Shown here: piece by piece, positions 46,437 through 59,974 of the stretch
Numbering within the stretch: the first letter of the stretch is position 1
Layout: the number at the start of each line of letters is the position of its first letter
DNA from: Silurus meridionalis
Lineage: Eukaryota > Chordata > Actinopteri > Siluriformes > Siluridae
Assembly: GCF_014805685.1 (NCBI RefSeq)
Contig: NC_060884.1
Location: forward strand, 13,368,856 to 13,432,855
Direction: 5' to 3'
Length of the DNA: 64,000 bases
Position numbers and translations under genes: made by a program
Notes under the pieces: model-generated
Told to the model about the DNA's origin: nothing
Databases searched by the model: none
The model's input: only the letters and a program-made list of their open reading frames with translations

Positions 46437-46554
46437 GGGAACCTGGCTCTCTAATAGACCCTGATGATATGATTGATGAGAGCGGCTGCGAAGAGATGGG
46501 CTGCAGACGCACAGATGAATTTGTATTCTCTGCCTGTTTGACAGAGTAGGAGAG

Positions 46555-46960
46555 CGAGCCAAGCTTTCAGCCTCACTTTGTGCTCGCCTTAGCGCCCTCC
46601 AAACTCAGCAGTCACTCCAAGCGCTGCCAGAGCCAAAACTACTAAAGCATTTTAATCACTGCCCGCTGCGGCCGACGTTCCTGATTGGTGGAGGGGAAAG
46701 CAGCTGAGATCTGTAATTGCAGCCGTATTATTTATCTTTATTAGTATCTTGTCAGTGATCCGGCATTGGGCAAATGTCAATGACAGCTGTGATTGGACAG
46801 GAGAGAGAGGGGACTTTGAGATAGCTCTTCAGAAATAGGACGACAGGGCAGCAGTTGGGCACGATTGCAGACGTGTGATTAGAAAAGCACGCACTGACGC
46901 TCCATCTCTCTAATAGACAAAGGGAGGGACTGATGAAACACTGTCATTATGGGGCAGATG
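46555..46960. promoter_or_regulatory. Candidate conserved non-coding block before exon G
   Basis: Repeat-free, GC-richer than its surroundings, with TTTTAATCACTGCCCG, GTAATTGCAGCCG and two ATTGG (inverted CCAAT) cores. It ends about 95 nt before exon G. Confidence 0.3.
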
Positions 46961-47054
46961 TACTCAAGTGTACATTGGCGGTTGTTTATCTAGAGAATGG
47001 AGTCTATATTATTATTGCTAATTGTTTTCCAATCCCCCATCCCTTTTTTCTCAG

Positions 47055-47165
47055 GAGACCAGCGCTCCAAGGGCAAACTGCAATAAGATGATAATGATGT
47101 TCACAGATGGAGGAGAGGATCGAGCTCAAGAGGTCTTCGAGAAGTACAACTGGCCCAATAAAACA
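47055..47165 (+). CDS. cacna2d2: cacna2d2 exon G (VWA, FTDGGED loop)
   Basis: The exon encodes 37 codons: [20 protein letters not shown], then [17 protein letters not shown]. The acceptor is tctcag at 47049-47054 and the donor gtgagt starts at 47166; both ends are phase 0. FTDGGED carries the second aspartate that helps coordinate the MIDAS metal. NKT is a potential N-glycosylation site. EKYNWPNKT separates this protein from alpha-2/delta-1, where I recall NKYNKDKK. A repeat-free GC-richer block lies just upstream (46555-46960). Confidence 0.95.
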
Positions 47166-47543
47166 GTGAGTGCGGCGCTGACAATCAACGCAAAAAAAGA
47201 CAAATCTCCTCTTCACATGTCCTTGTGTCGAGCTGTCCGAAATAACTTAAAATTAGAATGTCTAGAAATAAGCCACTCAGCCCCGTCTCTCTGACTAATA
47301 CCTAAAGACTCCACATATACAGACTTCTCTATAAAATCCTCTACTTGTTCGATACTTGACACATCCTATAAAATTCCAGTCTATTTACTAACATGGCTTG
47401 ACATTTCTTTCAGCACATAAAGGTCTTTATTAATAAGCATTTCAGTGTTTATATTGTGTATTGGCTTTAACACATAAATAAATACTAATACCAAATACAG
47501 TTACAGGTCAGAGCCTTACATTATGACTTTTCTGCTCTCATAG
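47166..47543 (+). other. Intron G-H (378 nt)
   Basis: A short intron without recognised repeats. An open frame reads through the donor for about 43 codons but lacks family similarity. Confidence 0.9.
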
Positions 47544-47622
47544 GTTCGAGTTTTTACCTTCTCCGTGGGGCAGCACAACTACGATGTTACTCCACTGCAA
47601 TGGATTGCATGCGCCAACAAAG
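47544..47622 (+). CDS. cacna2d2: cacna2d2 exon H
   Basis: This 79 nt exon encodes [20 protein letters not shown], then IACANK, and ends with a single G that joins GA of exon I as Gly. The acceptor is ctcatag at 47537-47543 and the donor gtgaag starts at 47623. It forms the late beta strand and helix of the VWA domain. VTPLQW is the alpha-2/delta-2 version (alpha-2/delta-1 has RGPIQW). Ile replaces the usual Met before ACANK. Confidence 0.95.
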
Positions 47623-48037
47623 GTGAAGGTTTCCAATATTTTCCAATATGTTTTCTAACAACGTAGTCTTCTCAATGACACTTTGACCTCTAATGTCTTT
47701 TCTAGATCAAAAAAGTATTTAAATAAATATTTCCAAATGTGTCTAGTATCCTAAAGGATTTTGATTGATTTTAATTGATATCTTCATGGAGAATCTGGGG
47801 GTGGTGGGGGATTGTAAGCAGGGGACATTAGACACGAGGCAGGAATGCATGGTGTATGGGACACCAATTACACATTAGACTCTTGCACATTTAGATGAAA
47901 TTTAGAATAGCCAGTCCACCTACAGTGCCAGATGAACACTGAAAGTAATTCAGGATTATGCTGCATTACCAATATAGTTTGTATTGTAATTATTTTTTTA
48001 GATATACAAAATAAATACAGTCCTAACCATTTTTTTG

Positions 48038-48238
48038 GGACACTGTTGTCCAATCTTTTCCACAAAGGGCTGGAGTGGGTGCAGGTTTTCAGTCCAACAA
48101 AGCCACACCAGATAGCACCTGTTTAGATCTTCTTTTTCAATTGTCTATCAGGTGTGGCCCATGTTTGGTTGAAAGGAAAACCTGCACCCACTCTGCCCCT
48201 TTGTGGAAAAGATTAAACACCCATGGCTTAGAAGGCAA
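48038..48238. mobile_element. Fold-back MITE, hAT-like
   Basis: Two arms of about 60 nt are inverted: left CCAATCTTTTCCACAAAGGG then GTGGGTGCAGGTTTTC, right GAAAACCTGCACCCAC then CCCTTTGTGGAAAAGATT. The spacer is about 60 nt. It resembles the fish and avian-type CAGTGGTGTCCAATC hAT MITEs. Confidence 0.75.
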
Positions 48239-48319
48239 CATGTTTTCTGTTATAAAATCACACATTAACTCCAACACAATTTCTAAGGTGTAAAACAAAA
48301 ACAAAAAAAAAACCTTAAC

Positions 48320-48620
48320 GCATTTGATCCACCCCAGCAATTTCGGGGTATTTTCTTGTTCATGTTTCTGCTTCTCGATTCTCGCTCTACCCGCCTTGTC
48401 CTCAGTGGCCTTTTTGCATTGCTTCCTCGTGCTCAGCACTCTCCTAATAATCATTACTCACCCGGTTCTCTGATTAGTCAATTGCGAACAGTGCCAAAGT
48501 GCTCCAGTAGTCCTTTCCTGATCCCCTGCACTCCTAGCCCCCCTCAAGTTTCTAATTAATTAGGCGAAAAGAGACTGGCTTTCCGGCGATAAATGTGACT
48601 TCCCTCCATCACCAGCCAAA
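48320..48620. promoter_or_regulatory. Candidate conserved non-coding block
   Basis: Repeat-free, C-rich sequence with TCTAATTAATTAGG (a palindromic homeobox core) and CTGATTAGTCAATTG. It contrasts with adjacent repeats. Confidence 0.25.
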
Positions 48621-49301
48621 GCAGTTCTGACTTAAGGATTAGCTTTTTGAGTGGCCATGTTCTCCACTCTAATGGCAGTTGTGAAGGGGACCAGATTGGC
48701 ACAGCAGGCACGAAGGTTTTTCCTTCGCCTTTCTCTGTGGACTTGATCTCCAACCCGCCCCCCTTTTCCACAGTGTATGCTGCTATCACAAGACTGCAGA
48801 GGAGCACGCTTGACACTCTTACAAAGGCAAGATGGTGCCTTTGGTGTACAAGACACTCGAGATCACATGTCCTATCAAAAGCATGCAGACACGAACGCAT
48901 TCTTACTAGAGTGTAAAGCGAAGGTCCCTCATCCTACGCACACTCTCTCCTTCCCATATCCCTTATACACATGCAAATGGGCTTTGACAGGTTGAGAGGT
49001 GTACTGGCAGAGTTTTGCTCTGTGGGTATTGCTTTTGTTGAACATATTGCATGAATGACAGAGCAATTTATTCACTTAAGGAAAGAGGATTCAGTTGTAG
49101 GTAACAATAAGAGACAAGTGTTTGACACAAGTAATGTGTGTCATCTCAGTTCCCCCAGTGTCCATCAGTGAGACTAGTTCACACACCTACTGTACCTGAT
49201 GACAGTGGCTGAACCTAAAACGGTTCATCATTCATTTGAGTAGACCCCTTTGCACGGCAGGTCCCCTAAAATGGCCTTCTTCCTTATTCAATTTTGTGAT
49301 A

Positions 49302-49488
49302 CAGGTAGTCATCAACTTACAACCATTCGACTTTACAACCACAATCGCTAGCCGCGGCATACGACAGTGCGTACCAGCTTCCGGCATCATTTCACAGTAC
49401 TGTAAATATAGCCTACTCTACTTATGACCAAATCGTGTTATGACCGGTCTGTCGGTCCCAATTGTGGTCGTAAATCGACGACTACCTA
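49302..49488. mobile_element. TA-flanked mariner-like MITE, short copy
   Basis: The ends are CAGGTAGTCATCAACTTACA and the inverted AAATCGACGACTACCTA, with TA on both sides (49300 and 49489). Internal sequence matches both arms of the copy at 24443-25010 in opposite orientation, but without the 390 nt insert. Confidence 0.75.
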
Positions 49489-49494
49489 TATATG

Positions 49495-49905
49495 TGTTTT
49501 GTCAGGGCTATGCTGCTGGTGTCAGGTTGGCAGGTATGGAAGCAAGTACAAGTATGCATGGCTTTATGTGATATAGCAATCAAAGACAAGGAAGAAGCAA
49601 AGTACAGGCAATGGTAAGGTGATCAACAAACAACATAGACCAGACCGGGCAAGAGCAAGTCGAAACAATATCGTGAACCAGAATAAATATCAGAATATCA
49701 AGGCTTGGTGATGTAACCATATTAACAGAGCACAGAGCGAATGCTTCACAAAAAGTAAATGTGCAGTGAAGGTGCTTTTATATCATGTGACTGACTAGTA
49801 GAGTGCAATCAGTAGTCAGTGAACTTTATCATGAACTTAAAAGTGTCCGTTAGGGCTGTAAGATGTAGTCTGTGGCAGCCATGATTGTAGGCCATAGTGT
49901 GCTTT
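49495..49905. mobile_element. Possible LTR-type or other retroelement fragment
   Basis: GTGTCAGGTTGGCAGGTATG, then repeated GGCAAGAGCAAG/AGGCAATGG words, then GAAGGTGCTTTTATATCATG, recalls terminal sequence of fish retroelements. No coding part or matching second end is seen. Confidence 0.3.
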
Positions 49906-52231
49906 GGGAATTGGAGATCTGTGCCAATTCTGGCATTCACATGACAACCGTGTGCTTAATGTTCCCAATCAAGGGTTGCCCTTAATAAACAGATCTGAGG
50001 GGAATGAGCCTAAAAGCTAAGTACACTATGTCCAGATTATGAGCCATTACAGGAGGCAGGTTTATAAGCCGGTGCCTGTTTACCAAGCCACAGACATAAT
50101 GTGGTCAGGCTCATTAACTCTTACAAGGGAAACTGACTTTGTTCAAAATAAATATTGCTTTTCTTTATGAATATAAGCAGATGAATAGGGTGACTGAGTC
50201 ATGGGTGCATGAGCTGTCTCGTTCAAAACAAGCCACTGAACGCATTCACCAGAAACAATAATCACTCACAAGTGGCTTAAAAGCTGCCCTCAACACAAGA
50301 ACAGAAACATTGCCACAACTAATTACTTAACGAGCCACTAATGTCTCTTCTGTTGTAAAAACTATTGTGCTCGATTTACTGAAAGCATCTCTGCAGCAGT
50401 ACCACAGTAAAGCTGTTTGTGTTAATCAGAAGTGCTCAAATATGCTTAAGTAAAAAACAGGATGATGGGTGCTTTTGAAGCGCTTTAAAATGTATGTCAT
50501 TAGAAGGTCAATAAAAGATAAAAAAAAAGAGCTTTAACCAGAGGGCATGAGCATCAATTTCCTATTTAATTACCTATATATTGCGTTTTCCCTAATATTG
50601 TTACTAGAGTGTGGTTTAATAATGAAAAAAGAAACCCATTTAGAAAATGATGCAATCCCGTTGCAGTGACGCAAACATGAAAAGAGGTCCTCATATGTGC
50701 TGTGTTGATTAGTGTCCATGTGTTTACATGAATTTGACCATGGAAGTTAGATTTTTTTAATTACAAAAAAACATTAATGTCACTACTCAGACTAAAGGCA
50801 GTCCAAACCGCACGTATACTAAAACATAAGGTTACACCCATGTGGGTTTTTTTTTAGACTTCAGGTGAGCCCAATGCCCTCTTAGAATAAGATGTCATAA
50901 TTGTTCATTTTTAACTTTGCCAACTAAATCTGTCTTGCCTTGTATGTTGTGTTTTCTGATAAGACTTTTTTTGTTAGTACTGTGACAACCTGATCAACTG
51001 TCTGTTAGGACCAGAAATTATGCTTAAGCTAGGGCTTGCCAACATTTTTTGGCCAGTTTAATTTTTCTAATATTCTCACAGACTGGTTAGTGGGTGTTTT
51101 TGTGTTTTAAAGGCAAGGGGGTTGGTATTGGTATATAATTGACTTTTTAAAAAATATATTTAACTGTTGATTTACGTCAATCTATCAAATTATACCTTTG
51201 TAATATATGGCTTCACGTATTACACACATGGGGCTGGTGTGTGTGAACTGCCTATAGAGACAAAACTGTGTTTTAGATACGAGGCATATTTGTAGACATT
51301 TACCCCAGAAGGTTTTTGTGACTTATTAACAACTCTTTAATGACTCGTTACTGGTGGTCGGGGGCTTCTGGCTTAAACAGTCAAGCACCGCATTCTGTTT
51401 TTAATACGTAGAGAACAGAATCTTAGTTTGGAAATGACCAGTCTCTGTCCTTACCTGTCTTTTTAACACAACCAGATTACAATGGTTGGTGTCTGATGTG
51501 CTGTTTTATTTTAGTGTGTGCCCCCTTCACATCCTGCTTGTCTTCTTCTTCTTTTCTAAATCAGATTCTGGGATGATATAGTTGCTTTTTTTATATAGAT
51601 TTATATTTGATAGTATATAAAGAAGTAACGAATTGGGAATCGCATTATGTCAGAAGCGTACTGCCATGCTTCAGCCGCATAAAAAGAATTGACCTCTGCT
51701 ACATGGTAGAGGTCATTGGCTTCCCCCTTCTGCTTTCCAGATTTGATTTAATGACTTGGCAACAGTAAATCCATGCTACAGAGTAGAAATAGTTGACAAA
51801 AGAACAGAAAATACACATCTGTTCAGGGCAAATGCAAAATCTCAAACATTACATGCCTTCACAAAGGTTTTTTTATTATTATTGGTCTAGACAGAACATC
51901 GTATCAAAGCTGTACTTGTGTAAATAAGTTTTTTTTACTTTTTTTATGAATTCTTTCTGAACAAATACAGCATGTTTATTTTTGTACATTTTCAGGATAT
52001 GCTTGGGTATTCATGTGAAGTTTATTGACTGCCTGTAATAGGTGACTTTGGAGTAAACAGGTTTTCTTTGCCTGTGGTAATCACGCTGCACATGCGGCAA
52101 GCAGTGATAAGGCTGGAAAATGCTGGAGAATTCCTCTAATATCTTTGCTATTCATATTGTGACATGACAGGTGGCATTTTCGGACACGGTATTTTAGACC
52201 TGAAATGAGATACAATCCAGCTTTAGTTGAG

Positions 52232-52359
<128 letters not shown>

Positions 52360-52574
52360 CAGAAAGAAGGAGAATCTTATCATGTAGGGTGAAGAACATC
52401 ACTTAGTTATTAGCATTCTGCTGCAGCCATTTTGCAGCTCGTTGTGCAAACACTCCTTACTTTAATAACCTACTGAGCTGTGCTTATTGACCCTGCTAGT
52501 GTCTCTGCTCTCCATTTAATCAGCCTAATCCTAAGCTTCAGCATGCTCAATGACCTACACACATAAACACACAG

Positions 52575-52599
52575 ACACACACACACACACACACACACA
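52575..52599. repeat. (AC)n microsatellite
   Basis: Short AC array. Confidence 0.88.
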
Positions 52600-53044
52600 G
52601 CCATTGTTAGTTGTAAAAGTGCACTGAATCACAGTCACAGTAAAGTAAGAAACACTCAGACATCATACAGTCATGCTGTAACTCTGGAAACTAGCCAAAT
52701 GTAGTGCAAAACATTAATTGTTCATTATTAATATTGAGAAACACTATTTATATTATCTCTATATTACCTTTATATTACTACCTACCAATTTAAATCAATT
52801 CACCATCATGCTAAAGCAGTGCAATACAAAAAATATGGACTTTGACATATGGATATTGACTCACATAAACTGGATAGCTGATGCTGAATTTTTTTTATAA
52901 TCTTTAACGGCCCTTTTTGTAAATCTGTGCCATTGATGGTTTGGCTGAAAGGACTGGAACCCAGTGTGGTCTTCTGCTGTTGTAACCAATCTTCTGAAAA
53001 GTTCAATGTTTTGTGCATACTAAGATGCTTATTACTGTATCACT

Positions 53045-53730
53045 ACAGTATATTCATTGAATTCATTTTTATTTGTATAGCACTTTTTAACAAGGGACAT
53101 TGTCTCAAAGTAGCTTTACACAGATAATGTGGTAAGAACGAATGAATAAGATGTTCTTTATAAGTCAAGTCAGGTCAAGTCAAGAGGCTTTTTATTGTCA
53201 TTTCTACTATACACAGTGGTACACAGTACACAGAAAAAATGAGACAACGTTCCTCCAGAACCCTGGTGCTACACTGAACAACATAAAGCTACAACAACAC
53301 AAAACTACATAAAGGGCATCACGTGCAACCTAGTGCAAACAGTGCAGACGAAAAACAGTACAGACAGACAGACAACACAAGACAGTGTGGGACAATACAC
53401 ATAACACAGGATAGCGCCAACCAGTAAACCTACTGTATATACATCTGAATATACAGTACTGTGGAAAGAGGACTATAAAGAATATGAACAAGTGTATATG
53501 TAAACAAACACAATGCAGTGCAAAAACAGCAGTAGCAGCAGACAAGAGGTGCAAAAAACAACATGTAAACAGCATGCAAACGGTATTGTGTAAAGTGTAA
53601 TTTTGTCCCTGATGAACAAGCCGGTGGCGACTGTGGCGAGGAAAAACTCCCTGAGATGGCATAAGGAAGAAACCTTGAGAGGAACCAGACTCAAAAGGGG
53701 AACCCATCATCATCTGGGTGGCACCAAATG
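53045..53730 (-). mobile_element. L2-like retroposon split by a LINE tail
   Basis: The two outer parts (53045-53125 and 53603-53730) are the - strand tail and body of the family at 4440-4637: AGTAGCTTTACACAGAT at one side, AACTCCCTGAGATGGCATAA at the other. The middle (53160-53600) is unrelated sequence starting GTCAAGTCAAGAGGCTTTTT, typical of a LINE 3' end. This is an insertion within an older retroposon. Confidence 0.6.
53160..53600 (-). mobile_element. LINE 3' end fragment
   Basis: It reads AAGAGGCTTTTTATTGTCAT, then GTGGTACACAGTACACAG and GAGACAACGTTCCTCCAGAA, the untranslated 3' region of a fish non-LTR element in - orientation. The GTCAAGTCAGGTCAAGTCAA start is its tail repeat. No RT coding part is included. 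Confidence 0.6.
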
Positions 53731-54609
53731 TCTATTTATTACAGATAAATGATGTTGAGGTGTGCAGTGATGGTGATCAAATGCAAACTGTAGTCCTGAG
53801 TCAGTGTAGCAGACTGTTGACATTAAGTACAGTTCAAATTCTTACTCAAAGCTCCTGTGTTACTCCGTAATTATTACAATATCCTTCCTGGCAGCTCAAA
53901 GCAATTTTACAGTTTTAATTTGCTTCCACCCACAAAACTGTCAGTCACGTAATACTTTCTTACAGACTACTGTGAGTGTCAAAATCCCAGGAGATAATCT
54001 TTCACACACAACAGTAAATGGTATCAGTGCATGTAGTACTTATCAATATAAATGAATAAAGTGAGTGATCTCTTTAACATCATGTTGGTTGCTGTGCAGT
54101 TAGCAATGATATCCTTATGGTGAGTATTAATAGTGTTATTATCTGAAGATGTTGTCTGATGTGGTGCTCCGACAAAATCTTTAGACAATAACAGGAAATG
54201 CACGATTAATTGACCAATACAAGTATCAGCTAACTTTATCAATAAAAAATGAGCACAAAATGTGATGATTTGGCAGTAAATTGTAGATACGTGTGAAAGC
54301 AAGGGGAAAGCAAGCCCACAGTGGTCAGTGCTCTTCGAAATGAAGCACTCTCATGCATGACAGTTTCTCTGCACTTGACTGCTTCATGCACACATTTGTG
54401 AAAAGCATAATTTACACTTCACCTTATGCTCTTTCTTTAATGTCTATGCTCACTGATACTGCGCAGTGTGCTCCGGTTAACCCTCCTCGCATTCTCTAAT
54501 CGAAACACCAGGTTACTCGTATTGAAGTGGGATTCAGTAGTACTATTTTTGAAAAGTACAGTTTGCAGTCTACTTTGATTTGATTATCAATTGTGATGTG
54601 CACATACAA

Positions 54610-55022
54610 ATCTTATAATCAGGTGTCCACACACCCTGGTCCATGATGTATCTAACCTAACCATTAGATTCACGTGTTTTTTTTATAAACATCCATTTGT
54701 TGTTATAATTAACCAATAACCTTCAGTCGTCTGGGAAGATGGTCTGATAGATTTTGGAGTGTAGTTGTGGAGACTTGTGCTCATTTACCCACAGTGGTAT
54801 TAAATCAGGTACTGATGTAGGGAGATGGTGCAGTCGGCATTCCAATTTATCGCAAAGGTGTTCAATAAGGTTGTGGTCAGAGCGTTTTCATTCCAGACCA
54901 CTCAAGGCTTTGTTTACAGGGGCATTGGCATGTCATGCTGTAACATGTAACAGTACCCGTTTGGGGAAGAGCCACATATGGTTGAAACAACCAGGTGTCC
55001 CAGTAATATATTGTGTTTATTA
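54610..55022 (-). mobile_element. Tc1/mariner-like remnant
   Basis: It begins ATCAGGTGTCCACACACCCT and contains CGTCTGGGAAGATGGTCTGA and GCAAAGGTGTTCAATAAGG. It ends 110 nt before exon I. Confidence 0.72.
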
Positions 55023-55131
55023 GTGGGGCACGGTTTTCTAGACTTAAAGCTAGTAAGCTTTGTGCTCATTCATCCTTAAATGTATTTACTCACTGTTGCT
55101 TCTTCTTGTTTTTTCTGTTTTGCTGTCATAG

Positions 55132-55181
55132 GATACTACTTTGAGATCCCATCTATCGGAGCAATCAGAATCAACACACAG
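55132..55181 (+). CDS. cacna2d2: cacna2d2 exon I
   Basis: This 50 nt exon begins with GA, completing Gly, and encodes YYFEIPSIGAIRINTQ. The acceptor is gtcatag at 55125-55131 behind a strong T-rich tract, and the donor gttagc starts at 55182. The YYFEIPSIGAIRINTQ block is almost invariant in alpha-2/delta-1 and -2. It lies at the end of the VWA domain. The exon is isolated, with a 7.5 kb intron before and a 4.3 kb intron after. Confidence 0.95.
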
Positions 55182-57779
55182 GTTAGCTATTACGCTTTTT
55201 GTGCATGTTTGTGCATGTTTGTTTGTAGTGTGTAGTAGTTTTAATTACCTTGCTTAAGATGATAGTGTGATTGTGATAATGGTGATTTCACAAATCTTTG
55301 AATACACAGTAACAACGAATAAAATGAGAGCCTTTTTTGAACTCTCAGTAATTTAGAGCGTTCTAGCTAAAAATCCATTTGAACTGAGGTGACACAAACA
55401 CTAAACATGAAAGTATAATGTTCTGTCTTTTCTTCTTGAGTATCACCTACTAACATTTCTTATTTCTCTCTTTCGCTCTCTCTATCTCTTGCATTTAAAA
55501 CACGCTCATTTTGCTTATTCTCCTTACTCTTACACTATCTTCCCCATCTTCCATATGTCGCAACATACACTCCGTTTCTTTCTTCTCCTCCCTCCGACCG
55601 ATCTAACCTCCCCTCAGGCGCATTAATCAGCATCTTGAATAGACTGTCAGCTGTTTCATTAGACTGAGTGTAGTTTTATTCAGAGACCTGCCACTTATTC
55701 TAATAGCCTAGCTGAGGCAGGTGTGAGCGTGACAGGGTGTATGCGTGTGTCTGCGTCTGTGTGTGTGTTTTGAGTGGGAGAAACACACCTGTGCACCTCA
55801 CGACTGCCTGTTCTACTGTCACATTTTGTTACTTTGGTGGCCTACACACATCAGGAGCCATGAAGCTAGCTCCAGTGATGCATCCACTACTGGGCTTTGA
55901 AAGACTTTGGCAGAGTTAGTCACCACTGATGTCTGGTGTTCTCCTCCTCTCTCCTTTCATGCTGGCTCTCTTCACTCTTTCACTCCTATCCTCCTTTTTT
56001 TGTAATGTAATCTACTTTGTATTGCAGATTTATTACGCAGAGCGAGGTACTTTATTTAAACAGATACATAGCACACTCCTTTGGGTAGCCAGTGGCAGGA
56101 CAGCAGTAGACACTGTGTGAACATTTGACAGGCAAAGGAGACATGCTTTATTGCGAATTATGGCCTGTTTTATATTACAGCTATGGCGTGTCACCAAAAT
56201 TTCTCAGATCTGACATATAATCTGGAACAAAATTACCTCGTCCTGAACAAACCTATTAACAAAACATATTAGTTCAAAGTGAGAGCCGTGGGGTCAAATC
56301 TAAGGCAGACTCATACATCATAACGGATGAGTCATCATGGCGTGAACTTAAGATGCATACGAAGGTCAGGCTACTTTAAATGACAGTGTTGTGAAGCTGA
56401 GACATCCTACGAGGAAGGTGAACATAGAGGAAAACCCAGGAATTTGAACCGCAATGTAAATATACATACTACACAATATTTAAAAATGTGAAATGTGGAT
56501 TGGATTGGATTCAGGGCTGCATCTACACTCTTCTGTACTTCTAATTAAAGTGAAGCCAATGGACGACATTATTAACGACATGGCCTTGAACAAAACAGTG
56601 TGAAGAGGCCATTCCATTCGACTTGTGCTGGAGGCTTGTAATCAATGAATTTTTACTATAACCTCGTAATACGCATCCGAGAGCTGACAACATTCAGTCA
56701 CTAAGCATACAATCTAGGAGGCTCTCTTTGAGCATTTTTTCACACAACTGTGTTCAAATGTGTTAAAAACAGCAAATGTGTTCACATCAAAATTAACACG
56801 GAGTGGTGCACATGTATTTCTAACGTACAGACGTTATCTACTTCATAATCCCAGTTTATCTGTCCCAGTCATAATATATCTTTCAATAGAACTTGTTCTC
56901 TACATCATTTACATGCTGTCTGGACTTCATCCTTCACACTCCGTTCTATTGAAATATTTTTAAACTAGCACAATCGGCTATGTGTAAACTTTTCAGGGTG
57001 CTTGTGCCACCGCGATTCTTGCCTCAGATGGATATTCTAATTGTGTTTTGCAGTTCCTATTTTGACCAAAAGGTTACAGTAATAACTCTATGACATTAAA
57101 TGGACCAGTGAGTGTTTGGTCCGACCATTAAAAATATAAATGTGAAGAAATCAGTGCAAGTACTAATTAGCAATACATTTTAAATCATTGGCCTCTCAGA
57201 CACACAAACACTTATTTGTTTAAAAATGTAATAAAAGCTTTATAATTGTCCCTGTAGATGAGTCGCCATGCATTTTGGATTTTGATTGCTAACATATAGC
57301 CATTTAAAACAGTTTAAAATGACAGATGTACTGTATATAGTAAACAACGAGTGTGTGGTTTAATGTATAGCAAGTTGTTATATGGGTTACAGTTTACATT
57401 TTCAGAGGAAATTATGAATATGACAGTATAATAATATAGTATATTATGAGAATCTGAGATTTTTTTTTTTTGCCCTTAGTAATTTGCTATTTACTTGAAA
57501 TATTTACAATATTTAAATGTGCCTAAATGAAAACACTAGTTTTTTTTTACTAGTCAAACATAACAATGTAGCTATTCTGATGCACTGTCTTTTATTGATG
57601 TTTACATGCTCTCCTGATGTTTTTGGTGATATGAATACATGATATTTTATGACGGTCTACACTAGGATAAACCACAGGACATACAATCAGATGGAATCTT
57701 CTGTTTCACACGCTCTTATTTTCAAACACCTTACATCAATTGAAAGGTTTAAATCACAACATTAGAAAAAAACTGAAAT

Positions 57780-58030
57780 AATTATAATCTCCGATGGTGG
57801 CTGTCAGTATCACAGTCCTCCACCTCTATCTGGCATGGTTTTCTCCACCAACTGTCTCCAAATTAGAGCGGGAGAGAAAGATTACTTCCTGTCTCTTTCT
57901 GCTGCACGATAATGTCTGATAGTCTACCTGTCATCCGGTCTGATGAAAGACCTCCCTGTGGGGCATTAAACAGTGCTTTAATCAGCTAATAATAGATTAG
58001 GTCACGCTTGTCAGCACCTCCATGTTCCGA
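57780..58030. promoter_or_regulatory. Candidate conserved non-coding block
   Basis: Repeat-free balanced sequence with CCAAATTAGAGCGG and GCTAATAATAGATTAGG cores. Confidence 0.25.
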
Positions 58031-59058
58031 CGATGAATAAGAATATATGAAGTGGAATAAGGGCTATTTCTATGGCTTTCATGTGCACACAGCACTGTTT
58101 CCTGCTTTTAGGGTCAGTGATTCTCTCCCTGCTGGCAAGCGTAATGCTGGTAAGGCTTGTTTTCACACGAGGCCATTTTTCCAGAGACTTTGCTATGCTT
58201 ATGGTTGTGTGAACACTGTTTTCTTGGCTGAAGAGCTAACGTTTGACATTATATACTGTTTCAAGTTTAATGATGGTAGAGAATAGGTTGTTACGGTCAT
58301 CAGAGTACCCTATTGATATATAAAACCGGCTTTTTATAAGACTAGAGTAGTGCAATAACCATTCTATAGAACATCACCTACTGGTTGGGAAAAATCTTTT
58401 ACTGCATGATGTGTTTTTACTACAGGAAAAGAAGAAAATAGTTGGGAATACATTTTATTTATATGAAAGCAACCAAGAAATTATGAGCCCCTCCTTCTAT
58501 ACAAGCCCAGTATCCTTCCTGAGTATGGATTCAAGTGGTCAAGTGTAAAAACACTATTAAAAGCCACTGTCTTACGGTACCATCACCCTCTCTCTTTAGT
58601 CTCAATTCCTTAAATGATACAGCTCTCCAAAGTCTCATTCTCCAAAGCCACACCCAAGCACAGTGCAGTTGTGTCATTATGTGGCCTCATGGCTGAAAAA
58701 AGTGTCAGTACTTAAATCTGGATAGGGATAGAAACTGGAATTTTAATTCATGGGTGCTTGCAGATAGAGTGTTCATCGGTTTAGATGTTACTCTGTGAAT
58801 TTGTTAACAACAATGTTATAGAAATTTCAACCGAATTTTAAACATGTTTTTCTGTTATAAGGAGATAAGTATACATAACAGGCCTTTATGATTATCCTGG
58901 ACTACCTGGACTTCTCTCTCCGTCTACCTTTTCTTCTTTTGCATAATTTTAACACTGGACTTGCACGACTCAGTGTCATTTTAATATCAGCACACAGTGG
59001 TACACTTTAAATCTAAACTACTGTCAATATCTCTGTCCTTTTCATACCCTTTTGTCAA

Positions 59059-59224
<166 letters not shown>

Positions 59225-59429
59225 TATACTTTTGTACTTTATATTTTATATTTCTTTTTCTTTTTCTATTACATGTTGGATAGTTGTAAAAAAAAAAAAA
59301 CATTTCACTACATGTACTCTGTATGAATATGTATGTGACAAAATCTGCTTTTAATATAATTTTTTTGTATTTGTTTTGAATACTAAATCTCAATTTAAGG
59401 ATATTTTTAAATACTATCTATGCATTTAA

Positions 59430-59609
<180 letters not shown>

Positions 59610-59974
59610 TAGCTTCCTGTCTGAGAAAATACTGCACAGTCAATACATGGATCAATAAGATCTTAAGTGCAATCTGAGGTCATATTACAAGAATATAATA
59701 TGTAATGCTGTCACTAATACTATAATAGTGACTTTTATTACTACTAGTTGTAACACTGAAAAGGATCAGTTATGATCATTATTAAAATAGATCATACTTA
59801 TTATAATATTATTATAATTTTTTTATTGTTATAGCATTTATATAGATGGTTGTATAACAGCGAGGAACAGCAAGCCACAGTGCATAAATAGTTTTAAGAA
59901 CAATTCAAAAAGGACAGAGAAAAAAGAGAGATTAAGTGTTCAGATGGTATTTTCAGAATAATGCCTGTATGAAA

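Larger units (their letters stand above)
45571..47054 (+). other. Intron F-G (1.5 kb)
   Basis: It contains a TG array (46379-46433) and, between that and exon G, a repeat-free block. The stretch 45600-46370 shows nothing recognisable. Confidence 0.88.

Noticed and set aside
47166..47294. Read-through extension of exon G
   Set aside because: The frame is open for about 43 codons without similarity; the donor gtgagt and exon H restore the family sequence exactly.
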